A DNA stretch of 64,000 bases from Anaerobiospirillum sp. NML120448 (GCF_023050945.1 NZ_JALKIM010000006.1:1-64000); one strand, 5' to 3'; positions 52,448 to 62,611 are shown, counted from the first letter of the stretch. Translations and numbers: made by a program. The notes: generated from the letters alone by a model not told the origin.

Positions 52448-54517
52448 ATGGCCGTACAATTAAACCCATTTAAACGTTTCTCCTATAGAGAGCAGGTCTC
52501 ACGTTCGCTTTCTTGGGGGCATTACTTTATCTTTATCAATATACTGCTAAGCTGTTTTTTAGGCTTTGGCTATGTATATGCCGCCCCACCATCACCAAAC
52601 TTTTTAAGTTTTGTTTACCTGGTTTTGACCTGCTTGGGCCACATGAGTTTTTTAACTATTGTGGTCTTTTTGGTGATCTTCTTTCCCCTGGCTTTTATTG
52701 GCAATTTTAGATATTACCGAGTATTGGCAGTAATTTTAGCTGTGGTCTGCCATGCTGTAGTCTTGTTTGATCTCAAGATTTATTTAATGGTTAAAGTGCA
52801 CTTGAGTTATACGGCCATTAACCTCATTTTGCGCGAGTTAAATTTTGATACAGGACTAAATTACAATTTCCTCTTCATAGCTGTGCCTATTGTTGCTGGT
52901 CTTGAGTATGCTTTTGCCAAGATTACTACTCATTCTTTGTATAAGGCCCATCATCCAAAATTAGTAAAATCTATTTTATTAATTCTTGGTGCTTGTTTTA
53001 TTAGCTCGCATTTAATACATATTTGGGCTGATGCTTACAAGTATGACCGTATTACTTTATTACGCTCAACCTTCCCTGCTCATTATCCAATGACTGCTAA
53101 GTCATTTTTGAGCTCTCACGGTTGGCTTAGTGAAGACGAGCTTAATTACGAATCTGTTACCAAAGGCGAGTACATTCGCTATCCATTATCAGCTATTAAT
53201 ATTGATGATAGTGCTAAAGCTCAGAACTTATTAGTTATTACTATCAATCGCTTTTCTTATGGCGATATGAGTAGTGAAAATACTCCTAAATTGTTAGCTC
53301 TTAAAGATGAGGGTCAAAGTTTCGAGGAGCATTATTTACTCTATCCTAATGAGCTTGATAATGTGTTTTCTTTAAATTATGGCTTGCCGCTGCAATACCG
53401 TCGTGCCTTGTTCTCATCTAATATCTTGCCTGTTACTGTAGATGAAATGTATCGCCAAGATTATGTACGACGTATTTTAGTTAGTGACAAGCAAGGCTTA
53501 GAAGCTCTTAGCCCTAATGATGATACGGCTAATCCTTTAGTAAAGAAAAACGCTTATTATCGTAATTTGCTGAACAACTCTACCTTGAGAGCTCCACAAT
53601 TAAGCGTTAATCATAATGCTAAAGAGATGTTTATTAATGCTTTAGAGCAGATCCATTCTTATAGCGTGCAAGATCCAAGGCCATTTGCTATGACTTTGGT
53701 AGTAAATGACTTGCGTAAAGAGGAGTCTTTCTTCCAAGATTGTTTACCTGTTAAAGATAATGTCTTAACTGAGGAAACTTTAACTACTAAAGATGAGCTT
53801 TTGCATGATATTAATGTGATTGACCCTGTAATCTTGCCCAAGGAACAAGAGCCAAAAGTGCTTAAAGATACTAATAAGCACCTAAGCTCTAACGATGCTA
53901 TTGTTGATCGTTATGGCGCTTGGTTTGAAAATGCTCAATGTCAGCTTCCTGCTTATTCAGAGGATAATTACTTATTTGCAGGCGATGCACAAATTCGCTC
54001 TATGCTTATTTATGAGCATAATCTACGCTATGTAGATGCCATGTTAGGAACCTTTATTGAGGCTTTAGAGGATAGTGGGCTGTTAAAAAATACCACTGTA
54101 GTGATAACCTCAACCGAGGGTAATAGCTTACTTAAGAGTGGTAATCAGCGCTTTGATCGGGTAGTACAACATGTACCAATGATCGTGCTGTGGCCAGATG
54201 AGCAAAGAAAGGCTCGCAATAACGAGATCTTATCTTCTCATATTGATATTTTTGCTACTGTAGCTCAGGATGTAGTAAGTATTACTACTCCTTCTGGTAA
54301 CTATACTTTAGGCTTAAATTTAAAGAATTTAGGTGAAAGAGAGTTCTTGATAGTAGATAACTCTCAAATGCTGATTTTAGTGGGTAAAGATGATAATGTA
54401 ATCTATTCTCAAGATGGCGAGTCTTATGTAGAAAGTCATAGCGAGCGTTTGCAAGTACGGCCAAATTTAGAGAATTTGATTGAGGCTACCCGCGATCTTA
54501 ACCGTTTCTTACGATAG
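52448..54517 (+). CDS. yejM: Inner-membrane sulfatase-fold protein YejM/PbgA
   Basis: YejM (PbgA/LapC) is the inner-membrane LPS sensor that restrains LapB-FtsH degradation of LpxC. ATG 52448 gives 689 residues. SYREQVSRSLSWGHYFIFINILLS closely matches the E. coli start. Five membrane segments (to ~210) precede a periplasmic alkaline-phosphatase-like domain with LLVITINRFSYGDM, VVITSTEGN and HVPMIVLWP. The catalytic Thr/Ser of phosphoethanolamine transferases is not in place. IWADAYKYDRIT in the linker to the domain is also conserved. An upstream TTG at 52406 is less likely. Confidence 0.92.
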   Translation: MAVQLNPFKRFSYREQVSRSLSWGHYFIFINILLSCFLGFGYVYAAPPSPNFLSFVYLVLTCLGHMSFLTIVVFLVIFFPLAFIGNFRYYRVLAVILAVVCHAVVLFDLKIYLMVKVHLSYTAINLILRELNFDTGLNYNFLFIAVPIVAGLEYAFAKITTHSLYKAHHPKLVKSILLILGACFISSHLIHIWADAYKYDRITLLRSTFPAHYPMTAKSFLSSHGWLSEDELNYESVTKGEYIRYPLSAINIDDSAKAQNLLVITINRFSYGDMSSENTPKLLALKDEGQSFEEHYLLYPNELDNVFSLNYGLPLQYRRALFSSNILPVTVDEMYRQDYVRRILVSDKQGLEALSPNDDTANPLVKKNAYYRNLLNNSTLRAPQLSVNHNAKEMFINALEQIHSYSVQDPRPFAMTLVVNDLRKEESFFQDCLPVKDNVLTEETLTTKDELLHDINVIDPVILPKEQEPKVLKDTNKHLSSNDAIVDRYGAWFENAQCQLPAYSEDNYLFAGDAQIRSMLIYEHNLRYVDAMLGTFIEALEDSGLLKNTTVVITSTEGNSLLKSGNQRFDRVVQHVPMIVLWPDEQRKARNNEILSSHIDIFATVAQDVVSITTPSGNYTLGLNLKNLGEREFLIVDNSQMLILVGKDDNVIYSQDGESYVESHSERLQVRPNLENLIEATRDLNRFLR

Positions 54518-54539
54518 TAATATAGGATTTAAACTAAAA

Positions 54540-55370
54540 ATGTATTTAACTCAGGAAAACTTTGAGCAGACTTTAAAGTCCTCCATGCAAAAGCCATTAT
54601 TTTGCTTATTCTTCGACCAAGACCCATCTTGTGATAGTGCTAAAACAGCTTTAACCTCTGCTATTTCTGATACTAATGAGTATGTGTCTTTAGTCATGTG
54701 CGATCTGCAAGATCGCATGGTGCAAGTTTTTGCTAGTCAAATACAATTACGTACTGTTCCTACCTTAGTAGTTATTGATCAGGGTATGCCTGCTGCTCTG
54801 TTAGAGGGTCAGGATATCATCACTAATTTACAAGATACTTTAAATCAATTTATTCCAAGTGCAGGCGATCTTTTAATGAGAGAGGCACTACAAGCTGAGG
54901 CTTCTGGTGATTTATCAGTAGCTGTAGCTAAAGCTAGTGAGGCCTTTAATCTTGATAACTCTAATTTAAGCTATCGCTTTATTTATGCTCGTATGCTCAT
55001 TGGCGTTAAGAATACTAAGGCTGCCCATGAGTTATTAGATAATTTAGGTCGTGAGGAGAAACAATCTCCAGAGTACCAGCAGTTAATTTCTGCTCTTACC
55101 TTAGCAGAGCAGGCTCAAAACTCTCCAGAGCTTTTAGAGTTACAAGCTAAGTTTGAGCAAGATGACTCTGATGAAAATGCGGTAGCCTATGCTATTGCCC
55201 TTGCTGATGCTGGTAAGAAAGAAGAGGCTTTAAATATTCTCTTTGCTAAGCTTAAGATTAGTTTAGCTAAAGAAGAGGTTAAAAAGACCTTTATGGATAT
55301 TTTAAGCACCATGGATGGCGATCCAAACCAAAGCGCCTTCCGTCGTAAGCTCTATACCATTATGTATTAA
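54540..55370 (+). CDS. cnoX: Thioredoxin-fold TPR chaperedoxin CnoX (YbbN)
   Basis: CnoX protects substrates from overoxidation and passes them to GroEL/ES. The start is taken at 54540 (MYLTQENFEQTL), giving 276 residues (E. coli 284). An N-terminal thioredoxin domain (~1-110) has DQDPSC in place of CxxC, one cysteine as in the E. coli protein, and RTVPTLVVI with the cis-Pro. TPR-like helices follow and the end FRRKLYTIMY matches the family tail. It begins 22 bases after yejM, with AGGA upstream, so the genes are probably cotranscribed. Confidence 0.93.
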   Translation: MYLTQENFEQTLKSSMQKPLFCLFFDQDPSCDSAKTALTSAISDTNEYVSLVMCDLQDRMVQVFASQIQLRTVPTLVVIDQGMPAALLEGQDIITNLQDTLNQFIPSAGDLLMREALQAEASGDLSVAVAKASEAFNLDNSNLSYRFIYARMLIGVKNTKAAHELLDNLGREEKQSPEYQQLISALTLAEQAQNSPELLELQAKFEQDDSDENAVAYAIALADAGKKEEALNILFAKLKISLAKEEVKKTFMDILSTMDGDPNQSAFRRKLYTIMY

Positions 55371-55393
55371 TAGGCTAAAACTTTGCTAAAAAG

Positions 55394-55430
55394 AAGCCCG
55401 TATTACTTATTAAGTATTACGGGCTTTTAT
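55394..55430 (+). terminator. Terminator after cnoX
   Basis: AAGCCCGTA pairs with TACGGGCTT around a TTACTTATTAAGTAT loop region. TTATTTTTC follows. Confidence 0.8.
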
Positions 55431-55436
55431 TTTTCT

Positions 55437-55555
55437 TACCAGCGCCCGCTCCAGCGCTAGCTTAGAAGCTAGCACAGGCTCAGGCGCTAGGCTAGCGCTG
55501 GCGCTTGCGCCTCAGCTGCGCCCAGAGGCGCTGCTTTTAGGGCTTAGACCTTGCG
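55437..55555. repeat. G+C-rich palindromic island between cnoX and perM
   Basis: It is built from CAGCGCTAGC, GGCGCTAGG, GCTAGCGCTGGCGC and AGGCGCTG words, including GCTAGCTTAGAAGCTAGC. It lies between convergent genes. The same words occur in-frame in the perM insert (GCGCTGCC, GCTGCTAGC). Confidence 0.65.
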
Positions 55556-57355
55556 CTAAATTCTTTGTTCGTCTGGGTGGCTGGGCTCGGCATTTGGCCA
55601 ACCTACAATCAGAGTTTTAACAAAGGTTGCTAAAGGAATAGCAAAGAATACGCCCCAAAAGCCCCATAAATTACCAAAGATTAAAATAGCAGCCAAGATA
55701 GAAAAAGCATCTAAATTCATGGCTTTAGAAAAGAGCATAGGGGTTAGGACATTACTGTCTAATAGTTGAATAATGGTGTAGATGATTAGTACCCAAATTA
55801 AAGTGCTAGAAAAGCCAAATTGGAAGATAGCAACCATCACTACAGGTACAGCAATAATCACAGCACCTACATAAGGTATCACTACTGATAAGCCTACACC
55901 TACGCCTAATAACAGAGCGTAATTCATATCCAAAAGCATAAAGGCTAAAGTATTAGCTATAGCAATAATGGTAATATGCATGAGCTTGCCTCTAATGTAG
56001 CCTGCAATTTGAGCATGCATGCTTGGCCAGAACTTTCTCATTAATTGTTGATTATTAGGCAAAATAAAGATCTTAGCTCTATTTTGTAGTAGTTCTTTGT
56101 TATAGAGCATTAAGAAAGTAAAAATAGGCACAATCAGAGCATAGACTAACCAAGTAAAGGCATTAACTACTGATGGCATTAATTGAGTGCGCATCACATC
56201 GGCCATTTTATTAGTAGCAGCCACACGAGCAGATCGAACACTATTTTTAATCAAATTTAAAGTTAACATGCTAGGCAGAGGCTCAGGCATACTTAGCACT
56301 ACATCATAGAGTTGTTTAGCCAGGCGATTATCAAAATCGTTGGCTGTCATAGTAAATTGATTAACATCATTGCTATCTAAGCTAATATTGCCTGCACCAT
56401 TAATCAAAGTAATATGGTAGTCAGGGCCTTCATTTGAGTCTTTATCGCTAGATGCTGTTGAAGTCTGTTCTTTCTTTTTAGCCTGTTCAATTTCAGCAGC
56501 TACCATGGCAGCATTAGCTACAGCCTTAACCATTTGCTCATTAGAGTTCAAATTATGGCTATTATTGTCATTATTAGTAGGGGCTATATAAACAATAGTA
56601 GTCTCTCTTTTGGTATTGGCACTTTGTTTATCATCCTCATCCCCATCCCCTGCTTTAGCCTCAGCGATAATCTCAACTGTAGCTCCAGCTTCAGCTTTAT
56701 CCTCAGCCTTGTCCTTACCTATTTGGCTATCACTCTTGTTACTAGCTAAAGCATCGCCTGCTACGCTGCCTGCGGCACTGCTAGTGGCGTTGCTAGCAGG
56801 GTTACCTGCAGCGCTGCCTGCGGCGCTGCTAGCTGAGCGGGCGCTATTAGCACTTTCTAAATGTTTGGGATCGTTTTGAGCTAAGGCACCGCCAAGAGAG
56901 CCAGTGGCTAATGGTTTATTAATCTTAGGACTGATATTACTCTCATCAAAGACTAGCTCTTTATTGGAGCTGACAGGGGTTGCACCTGTTACTTCATTAT
57001 GGTTTTTGCTTTTATGTGAGCCATCATCCATGCTAAAAGCCACAATAGAGTTATAAAACTCAGCACCTTGCTTAACTACATTTGGTACTAACCAAATAGT
57101 GGTTAAAGTTAGCAAGGAGCTAAAAACCAGCATAACAATGATAGAGCCTATTTTTCTAGAAAGAGCAAAGCGATTTTGCATGGCTACTACAGGCCAGTCT
57201 AAGCAAAAGGCAAAGCACAGCGCTACCACAATAGGGCCTACTAGCCACATAAAGTAGTAAACAATAATAAAACTAACAATTAAAACAAGAGCAAACTCAA
57301 TCGTTCCAGGTTGGGAAAAGTGTCGCTGATACCAGCGTTGTAATAGAGTGAACAT
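55556..57355 (-). CDS. perM: PerM/AI-2E-family permease with a large insertion
   Basis: This 599-residue membrane protein of the AI-2E/PerM transporter family has N-terminal segments (~20-105) starting FTLLQRWYQRHFSQPG, as in gammaproteobacterial PerM. The C-terminal half (~380-585) has the family helices with YIRGKLMHI, GVGVGLSVVIPYVGA and DSNVLTPMLFSKAMNLD. Between them lies ~112-308, a Ser/Ala/Asn/Lys-rich low-complexity insert encoded in part by GCTGCCTGCGGCGCT-type DNA. E. coli PerM has about 350 residues. It is divergent from bepA, as perM (yfgO) and bepA (yfgC) are in E. coli. The transported substrate is not established. Confidence 0.88.
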   Translation of the reverse strand: MFTLLQRWYQRHFSQPGTIEFALVLIVSFIIVYYFMWLVGPIVVALCFAFCLDWPVVAMQNRFALSRKIGSIIVMLVFSSLLTLTTIWLVPNVVKQGAEFYNSIVAFSMDDGSHKSKNHNEVTGATPVSSNKELVFDESNISPKINKPLATGSLGGALAQNDPKHLESANSARSASSAAGSAAGNPASNATSSAAGSVAGDALASNKSDSQIGKDKAEDKAEAGATVEIIAEAKAGDGDEDDKQSANTKRETTIVYIAPTNNDNNSHNLNSNEQMVKAVANAAMVAAEIEQAKKKEQTSTASSDKDSNEGPDYHITLINGAGNISLDSNDVNQFTMTANDFDNRLAKQLYDVVLSMPEPLPSMLTLNLIKNSVRSARVAATNKMADVMRTQLMPSVVNAFTWLVYALIVPIFTFLMLYNKELLQNRAKIFILPNNQQLMRKFWPSMHAQIAGYIRGKLMHITIIAIANTLAFMLLDMNYALLLGVGVGLSVVIPYVGAVIIAVPVVMVAIFQFGFSSTLIWVLIIYTIIQLLDSNVLTPMLFSKAMNLDAFSILAAILIFGNLWGFWGVFFAIPLATFVKTLIVGWPNAEPSHPDEQRI

Positions 57356-57554
57356 GCCTAATGAGAGTTCCTGGCTCTAAAAATTACAGCTTTTGTATAA
57401 AAAACTAATGATAAATGAAACAAAATAGCGAATGATAGTCTATCTTACTAACAGCAATATTAATAGTACTTGCTGTAAAAACGGCTTAAATAAAGCCATC
57501 TTTAAGCTATCTATCTATATAGCTAGTACAGATCAAAGACTGGTAAAGCTTGTA

Positions 57555-57675
57555 AGCAGGGCCATAGGCCCATGGAGTCATAGCCCATAGGGACTTAGGG
57601 GCCGTTGAGCTCTATGGCCTATGGACTATAGCCTTTGGCCATCTGGCCATTTGGCTCTATGGCCATAGCTTGTCA
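57555..57675. repeat. TGGCCATGG-type palindromic island in the perM-bepA gap
   Basis: Overlapping GGCCATAGGCCCATGG, CTATGGCCTATGG, TGGCCATCTGGCCAT and TATGGCCATAG words occur here. The rest of the 476-base gap is AT-rich. TATAAT at 57787-57792 with TTGATT 19 bases upstream (57762-57767) is a likely bepA promoter. Confidence 0.6.
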
Positions 57676-57831
57676 TCTTTAAGAGCTTAGTATGTTAGGT
57701 GCTGTCTTGTGGCTAAATTATGATTGCTATTATTAAGGGGCGTGCCCCATTAGGGCTGTTGTTGATTTTGCTAAGAAAAAGCTTTGTATAATTAAGACAA
57801 TGTCTTTGCTTTTAGGCCAGGTGGTGGATTT

Positions 57832-59331
57832 ATGCACAAAGCACTAAGAACATTTAAATCTCTTAAGCTTAAAGTAGTTGCCTTGAGTGTGGCTAGTTGT
57901 TTGGGCTTAAGCTCTATTGCTACTAATGCTTATGCCAATTCATATGAGGATATTATGATTCCTCAACTAGGCACAGCTGGTGTAAGAGGTATTAGTGTGC
58001 CTAAAGAAATGGCTCTTGGTGATTTCTTTATGCGCAGTGCTAGAGCTTATTTACCTGTTTTAGATGATCCTGTGCTTAATGAGTATGTGACTACTTTAGG
58101 TAATAAACTCCTCTCTCATGCTGATAATGTAAACTTTCCTTTTACCTTCTTCGTCGTAAAAGATAGCACTTTAAATGCTTCTGCCTTTTTAGGTGGTAAG
58201 GTAGCTATTCATACGGGCTTATTTAAATATGCACAAACTGAAGATGAGTTTGCCTCAGTTATTGCTCATGAAATTTCTCATGTTACTCAAAGACATATTG
58301 CCCGCTTTGTAGAAAGTATGGTGGTAGCTAATCAATTGTCCATGGCAGGTCTAATAGGTGCAGTAGTGATGTCTATTGTTAATCCTGCTATAGGTATGGC
58401 CGCTGTTTCCACTACCATGGGAGCTCAATTACAAAGCCGTATTAATTTTACGAGAGATAATGAATATGAGGCCGATCGTATCGGCATAGCCCTTTTGTAT
58501 AAAGCAGGTATGAATCCTTATGGCGCTGTGGATATGTTCAAGCGCCTGCTCTCACAACAGGGTAATATTAATCCTGTATTTACGCTGCTCATAGATCACC
58601 CTTTATCTGAGATTCGTGTTGCTGAGGCCCAAACACGTGCTAGCCAATATCCAAGTAGAAAGAATTCCACTAATCCTGATTATGATATGGCTCAGGCTAG
58701 AATTTTAGTGCGTTATGAGGGCTTGAGTACCAAGGCTGATTATGAGCAATTATTAGAGGTCTTAAAGCAAAACCTTGATAAGAAGAGCTCTGTTTATATT
58801 AACTATGCCTTAGCTTTAGTAAGTTTTGAGTTGGAGCAATATCAAAATGCTTTAGCTTATTTAGATAAATTGCCTAGCACTCTTAACCATAGCTTATTTG
58901 TTTTAGACTTAAAAACTGATATCGATTTAAAGCGGGGCCACGCCTCAGCTGCTATTGATCGCTTGCTTGGTCAATATCGCATTATGCCTAACAACCAAGT
59001 AGTAGTGGTCAATTTAGCTAGTGCTTATAATGAGACAGCTCAATTTGATAAGGCCATCAAATTGCTAAACAATTATCTTAACAAAAAGCCTAATGATGTC
59101 TTAGCTTTAAGTCTGCTTGAGTATGCCCAAAGTAAAACTAGAGACAAATGCGCTGCTATGCAAACCAGAGGTGAAATTTATGCGCTTAGTGCTGCGTATC
59201 AGCAGTCTATTAGCTTATATTCTCAAGCTTTAAGAGAATGCTCGGATATGCTGACCCGTGAACGCATTAAAGCTCGAGTCTCGCAAATTTCGGTACAACG
59301 TGCTTTTGATGAGTCTTTAATTAATAAATAA
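57832..59331 (+). CDS. bepA: Beta-barrel assembly-enhancing protease BepA (YfgC)
   Basis: BepA is a periplasmic M48 metalloprotease with TPRs that helps mature LptD or degrades stalled outer-membrane proteins. The 499 residues include a signal peptide (~1-36, ending NAYA). LPVLDDPVLNEYVTTLG and ASAFLGGKVAIHTGLF follow. The zinc site is HEISH with EYEADRIG supplying the third ligand, and DHPLSEIRVAEA follows. C-terminal TPR helices with two Cys (DKCAAM, RECSDM) match the conserved pair. GGTGG lies just before the ATG. Confidence 0.95.
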   Translation: MHKALRTFKSLKLKVVALSVASCLGLSSIATNAYANSYEDIMIPQLGTAGVRGISVPKEMALGDFFMRSARAYLPVLDDPVLNEYVTTLGNKLLSHADNVNFPFTFFVVKDSTLNASAFLGGKVAIHTGLFKYAQTEDEFASVIAHEISHVTQRHIARFVESMVVANQLSMAGLIGAVVMSIVNPAIGMAAVSTTMGAQLQSRINFTRDNEYEADRIGIALLYKAGMNPYGAVDMFKRLLSQQGNINPVFTLLIDHPLSEIRVAEAQTRASQYPSRKNSTNPDYDMAQARILVRYEGLSTKADYEQLLEVLKQNLDKKSSVYINYALALVSFELEQYQNALAYLDKLPSTLNHSLFVLDLKTDIDLKRGHASAAIDRLLGQYRIMPNNQVVVVNLASAYNETAQFDKAIKLLNNYLNKKPNDVLALSLLEYAQSKTRDKCAAMQTRGEIYALSAAYQQSISLYSQALRECSDMLTRERIKARVSQISVQRAFDESLINK

Positions 59332-59332
59332 G

Positions 59333-59372
59333 CAAAAGGGGAGTGAGTATATGCTCACTCCCCTTTTGTTAA
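59333..59372. terminator. Bidirectional terminator between bepA and the DUF2066 gene
   Basis: A perfect 15-bp stem (59333-59347 with 59354-59368) has a six-base loop between convergent genes. Confidence 0.85.
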
Positions 59373-59399
59373 GCTGTTAGCTTGAGGCTGTAGGCTTTA

Positions 59400-61091
59400 T
59401 TACAAGGTACGACCTTGGATTGCAGGGGCATTACGATTAGGTAAGCCTTCGCCTTGGCCAACATCACGAGCATCTTTGATATTGATGCTATAGGCTGGAG
59501 TTACATTGTCTGGGTTGATTTGAGAGTTAGGGCGAGCCTTATTGGCAGGGCCTAAATTGCTCATATGTGGTGGACGAATATACTCATTGCCTGTAAAGCT
59601 AAAGATCCAAGGAGAAATATACTGGAACTCACCTGAGTGACGCATAGTACCAGAGAGATTATCGGCACTGGAGTTAGTAGCAACTTCCATTACTAACATA
59701 TTATTGTCATAACCAACAATGCGAATATCGCCATCAAAGCCATAAGTTACAAAGGCTTGTCTAATATGTTGTAAATCTTGGAGGCTCTTAACATTAGCAA
59801 TACGTAAGCGTACAAAACCCTCACCAGGGCCTAACATATCGATATCTACATTGTTTTGACGTAAGGCTGATGGAGTCTCTTTTTCCTCTAGATTAGATTG
59901 ATAGGTCATTAGCGCACGTGCAATATCGCCCGCACCTAAGGATGCTACCTCATCCATTAATCCAGAAATAGAAGACTGGGCTATATTTTCTCCATAGCGA
60001 TTAAATAAATTCCACTTAAAAGTCATGCCGCTTTCATTAGGAACGCTACTAATGGCTGCGCTAATAAAGAAGTCTGCACCATAGCGCTCTGAGGCCTTGG
60101 TTAGCACTTCATCCTCATGATCAAGAATAGTAGTGACCTTAACCTTATTCATTTCCTCTAAGTCAAAAATAGGGAACATGAGGCGGTATTTGTAATCTGG
60201 AGTAGCTGCCATAATAGCCTGAGCAAAGCTAGAGAGATTTTGACCACTAACTACACTCATATTAGTGCCATTGCTTTGGCCATCCAAGCCTACCATCCAT
60301 ACTAATACAGGATTAGATAGACCTTGCCAGGAGGCGGCACCTTGTTTCTTTAAAATAGCCTCAGCCATAGGAAGGCTAAAACGTAAGACTAAATTACCAT
60401 CAGCATCTGAGGTAAAGCTACGTAAAGCAGGTGCAATCTCATCAATAGTTAGATTGCTAATTTGTCCCATGCCTAAAGTAATACCACTTTCTAAGCTCTT
60501 AAAGCCATCTAAAACAGCATTATCAAAAGTAGTTAAAATTGGAACACTGACCTCTTGAATACGCTCAGTAGCATAGCCGCCATTTAATACGCCTAAGGTC
60601 TCAGCATTTTCAGGGCCCAAATTGTTAGCATTAGCTGCATTGGCATTAGGTGCACTTTGGTTTTCAAAAGTAAACCCAGGCTGGCTATTGTTCATCTGCT
60701 CATTAGAGTTAACAGGTGTAAAAGCGCCACGGCCATAACTGTCATTAGTAGCAGGATAAAGCTGGTCTTTTACATAAGAGCGATTATTGAGCTCTGCCTG
60801 ACTTGGCTGAGCAATCTGCTCCATTACAGGTGCCTGAGCTGCCTTGGCAGTCTGGGCAGGCTGTGCCTGAGCCTGAGGCTGAGCCTGAGCAGGGGCGGGC
60901 GCTTGAGTGGCAGATTGTGGCTGTGCTTTTTGAGGCTGCTGGGCCATCTCAATGGTGTAGTTGGCTTGCTCTTGATTGATTAAATTGTCAGAAGTAATTT
61001 GATAATTAGTAGGTTGAGCACTTGCTGCAGCGCAAGAGCCAAGCACTAGAGTAAGTGAACTGGCAAGTAGTGTTAACTTATAGTTAAGCAT
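59400..61091 (-). CDS. DUF2066-domain envelope protein
   Basis: The 563-residue exported protein has an N-terminal hydrophobic signal. VLGSC could be a lipobox (Cys ~20), and AAASA a signal peptidase I site a few residues later. Residues ~50-165 are Gln/Ala/Pro/Asn-rich with AQPQAQAQ runs. The middle (~175-420) resembles DUF2066: LVLRFSLPMAEAILKKQ, then WQGLSNPVLVWMVGLDGQ and YGADFFISAAI. A C-terminal domain (~430-500) is unassigned. Divergence from purM matches its position in Vibrio and relatives (family knowledge). The function is unknown. Confidence 0.75.
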   Translation of the reverse strand: MLNYKLTLLASSLTLVLGSCAAASAQPTNYQITSDNLINQEQANYTIEMAQQPQKAQPQSATQAPAPAQAQPQAQAQPAQTAKAAQAPVMEQIAQPSQAELNNRSYVKDQLYPATNDSYGRGAFTPVNSNEQMNNSQPGFTFENQSAPNANAANANNLGPENAETLGVLNGGYATERIQEVSVPILTTFDNAVLDGFKSLESGITLGMGQISNLTIDEIAPALRSFTSDADGNLVLRFSLPMAEAILKKQGAASWQGLSNPVLVWMVGLDGQSNGTNMSVVSGQNLSSFAQAIMAATPDYKYRLMFPIFDLEEMNKVKVTTILDHEDEVLTKASERYGADFFISAAISSVPNESGMTFKWNLFNRYGENIAQSSISGLMDEVASLGAGDIARALMTYQSNLEEKETPSALRQNNVDIDMLGPGEGFVRLRIANVKSLQDLQHIRQAFVTYGFDGDIRIVGYDNNMLVMEVATNSSADNLSGTMRHSGEFQYISPWIFSFTGNEYIRPPHMSNLGPANKARPNSQINPDNVTPAYSINIKDARDVGQGEGLPNRNAPAIQGRTL

Positions 61092-61455
61092 ATTAGTGCT
61101 TCCTTAATTATTCTCATAAGATAAAAGGTGCTCTATGAGGTCGCTGTAGGGATCAAGTAAACTAATCTAATTACTTGTTTGCAGGCCATAGTGCAAGGCA
61201 AGTAAACAATGCTATATGAGCTAATAATAGCATACGAGTAAATTCAACTTTGAATTTTAGGCAATTACAATGCCATTATTATCATGACTTACAGTCCATA
61301 ATTGCTTTTGAGATTTAAAGATATCAATTTAAAAAGCATTTTTGCTGTTTTTATGTTAAAAAAGCCGATAAGTTTGGCAACTTATGTCTCTATATTGCAA
61401 TATATCTTGTATAATTAGCCATCAATTTTTTCTTGATGTATTTGAGGCAATGAAC
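61092..61455. promoter_or_regulatory. Divergent promoter region of the DUF2066 gene and purM, with operator-like repeats
   Basis: TATAAT at 61410-61415 is the likely purM -10. ATAAGTT-TGGC-AACTTAT (61368-61385) is a perfect inverted repeat just upstream of the -35 position. TATATTGCAATATA (61391-61404) is a perfect 14-base palindrome within the spacer. Neither matches the PurR consensus ACGCAAACGTTTGCGT. Both could bind a regulator. No ORF is seen. Confidence 0.5.
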
Positions 61456-62508
61456 ATGGCAACCAATTTAACCTACAAAGATGCTGGTGTAGATATTGAT
61501 GCTGGTGAGGAGTTAGTAGAGCGTATTAAAGGCCCTGTTAAGCGCACAACCCGTCCTGAGGTTATTGGCGGCTTAGGTGGCTTTGGTGCATTAACTCGTA
61601 TTCCAAAGGGATATACTGAGCCAGTTTTAGTATCAGGAACCGATGGTGTAGGTACTAAGTTACGTCTAGCAATTGATTTAGAGCGCCACAATACTGTGGG
61701 TCAAGATCTAGTTGCAATGTGCGTAAATGATTTGATTGTACAAGGTGCTGAGCCACTTTTATTCTTAGATTACTATGCAACAGGTAAGCTTAATGTAGAC
61801 GTTGCTGCTTCTGTAGTAACTGGTATTGCTAATGGCTGTGAAATGGCTGGCTGCGCTTTAGTAGGTGGTGAGACCGCTGAAATGCCAGGCATGTACGAAG
61901 TTGGTGATTACGATTTAGCTGGTTTTAGCGTAGGTGTAGTAGAAGCCTCTAAGATCATCGACGGTTCCAAGGTAAAGGCAGGTGACACTATTGTTGCTAT
62001 CGCCTCTAGCGGCCCTCACTCTAATGGCTACTCCTTAATTCGTCACATTTTAAAGGTAGCTGAGGTTAAGCCAAATGAGGACAAGTTACCTTCTGGCAAG
62101 TCTGTAGCTGATGCAGTTATGGAGCCAACCAGAATCTATGTTAAGCCTTTATTAGAGTTATTAAAGCAAGTAGACGTTCACGCAATGGCTCATATTACTG
62201 GTGGTGGTTTCTGGGAGAACATCCCACGTGTATTACCAGCTGATGCTGTTGCTACTATTGATGCTTCTACTTGGCAGTGGCCTGAGATTTTTGAGTTCTT
62301 AAAGAACAAGGGCAATGTTTCTACTTACGAAATGTACCGTACCTTTAACTGTGGTGTAGGTATGTTTGTAGTAGTTGATGCCGCTGAGGCCGACAAGTGC
62401 GTTGAAGTCTTAAAGGCTCAAGGTGAGAATGCTTGGATTGCTGGTAAGATTGAGACCAAGCCATGCTCTGACGCTAAGCAAGTAAATATCTTAAACATGC
62501 AAGACTAA
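61456..62508 (+). CDS. purM: Phosphoribosylformylglycinamidine cyclo-ligase PurM
   Basis: PurM makes aminoimidazole ribonucleotide (AIR) in purine synthesis. The ATG at 61456 is chosen, with GAGG eight bases upstream, giving 350 residues (E. coli 345) and the family start [52 protein letters not shown]-like and [11 protein letters not shown] are conserved, as is [17 protein letters not shown]. purN, its usual partner, is not downstream; a terminator and an unrelated gene follow. Confidence 0.97.
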   Translation: MATNLTYKDAGVDIDAGEELVERIKGPVKRTTRPEVIGGLGGFGALTRIPKGYTEPVLVSGTDGVGTKLRLAIDLERHNTVGQDLVAMCVNDLIVQGAEPLLFLDYYATGKLNVDVAASVVTGIANGCEMAGCALVGGETAEMPGMYEVGDYDLAGFSVGVVEASKIIDGSKVKAGDTIVAIASSGPHSNGYSLIRHILKVAEVKPNEDKLPSGKSVADAVMEPTRIYVKPLLELLKQVDVHAMAHITGGGFWENIPRVLPADAVATIDASTWQWPEIFEFLKNKGNVSTYEMYRTFNCGVGMFVVVDAAEADKCVEVLKAQGENAWIAGKIETKPCSDAKQVNILNMQD

Positions 62509-62540
62509 AGAAATTTCCTTATAGTTTTGTATAGTTAGAT

Positions 62541-62590
62541 AAGGGCACAGTCTAGATTAGATTGTGCCTTTATTGTTTGTATATGTGCTA
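62541..62590 (+). terminator. Terminator after purM
   Basis: AAGGGCACAGTCT pairs with AGATTGTGCCTT with a bulged G. TATTGTTTG follows. The strength is moderate. Confidence 0.65.
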
Positions 62591-62611
62591 TATATACATA
62601 TAAGAACTTTT

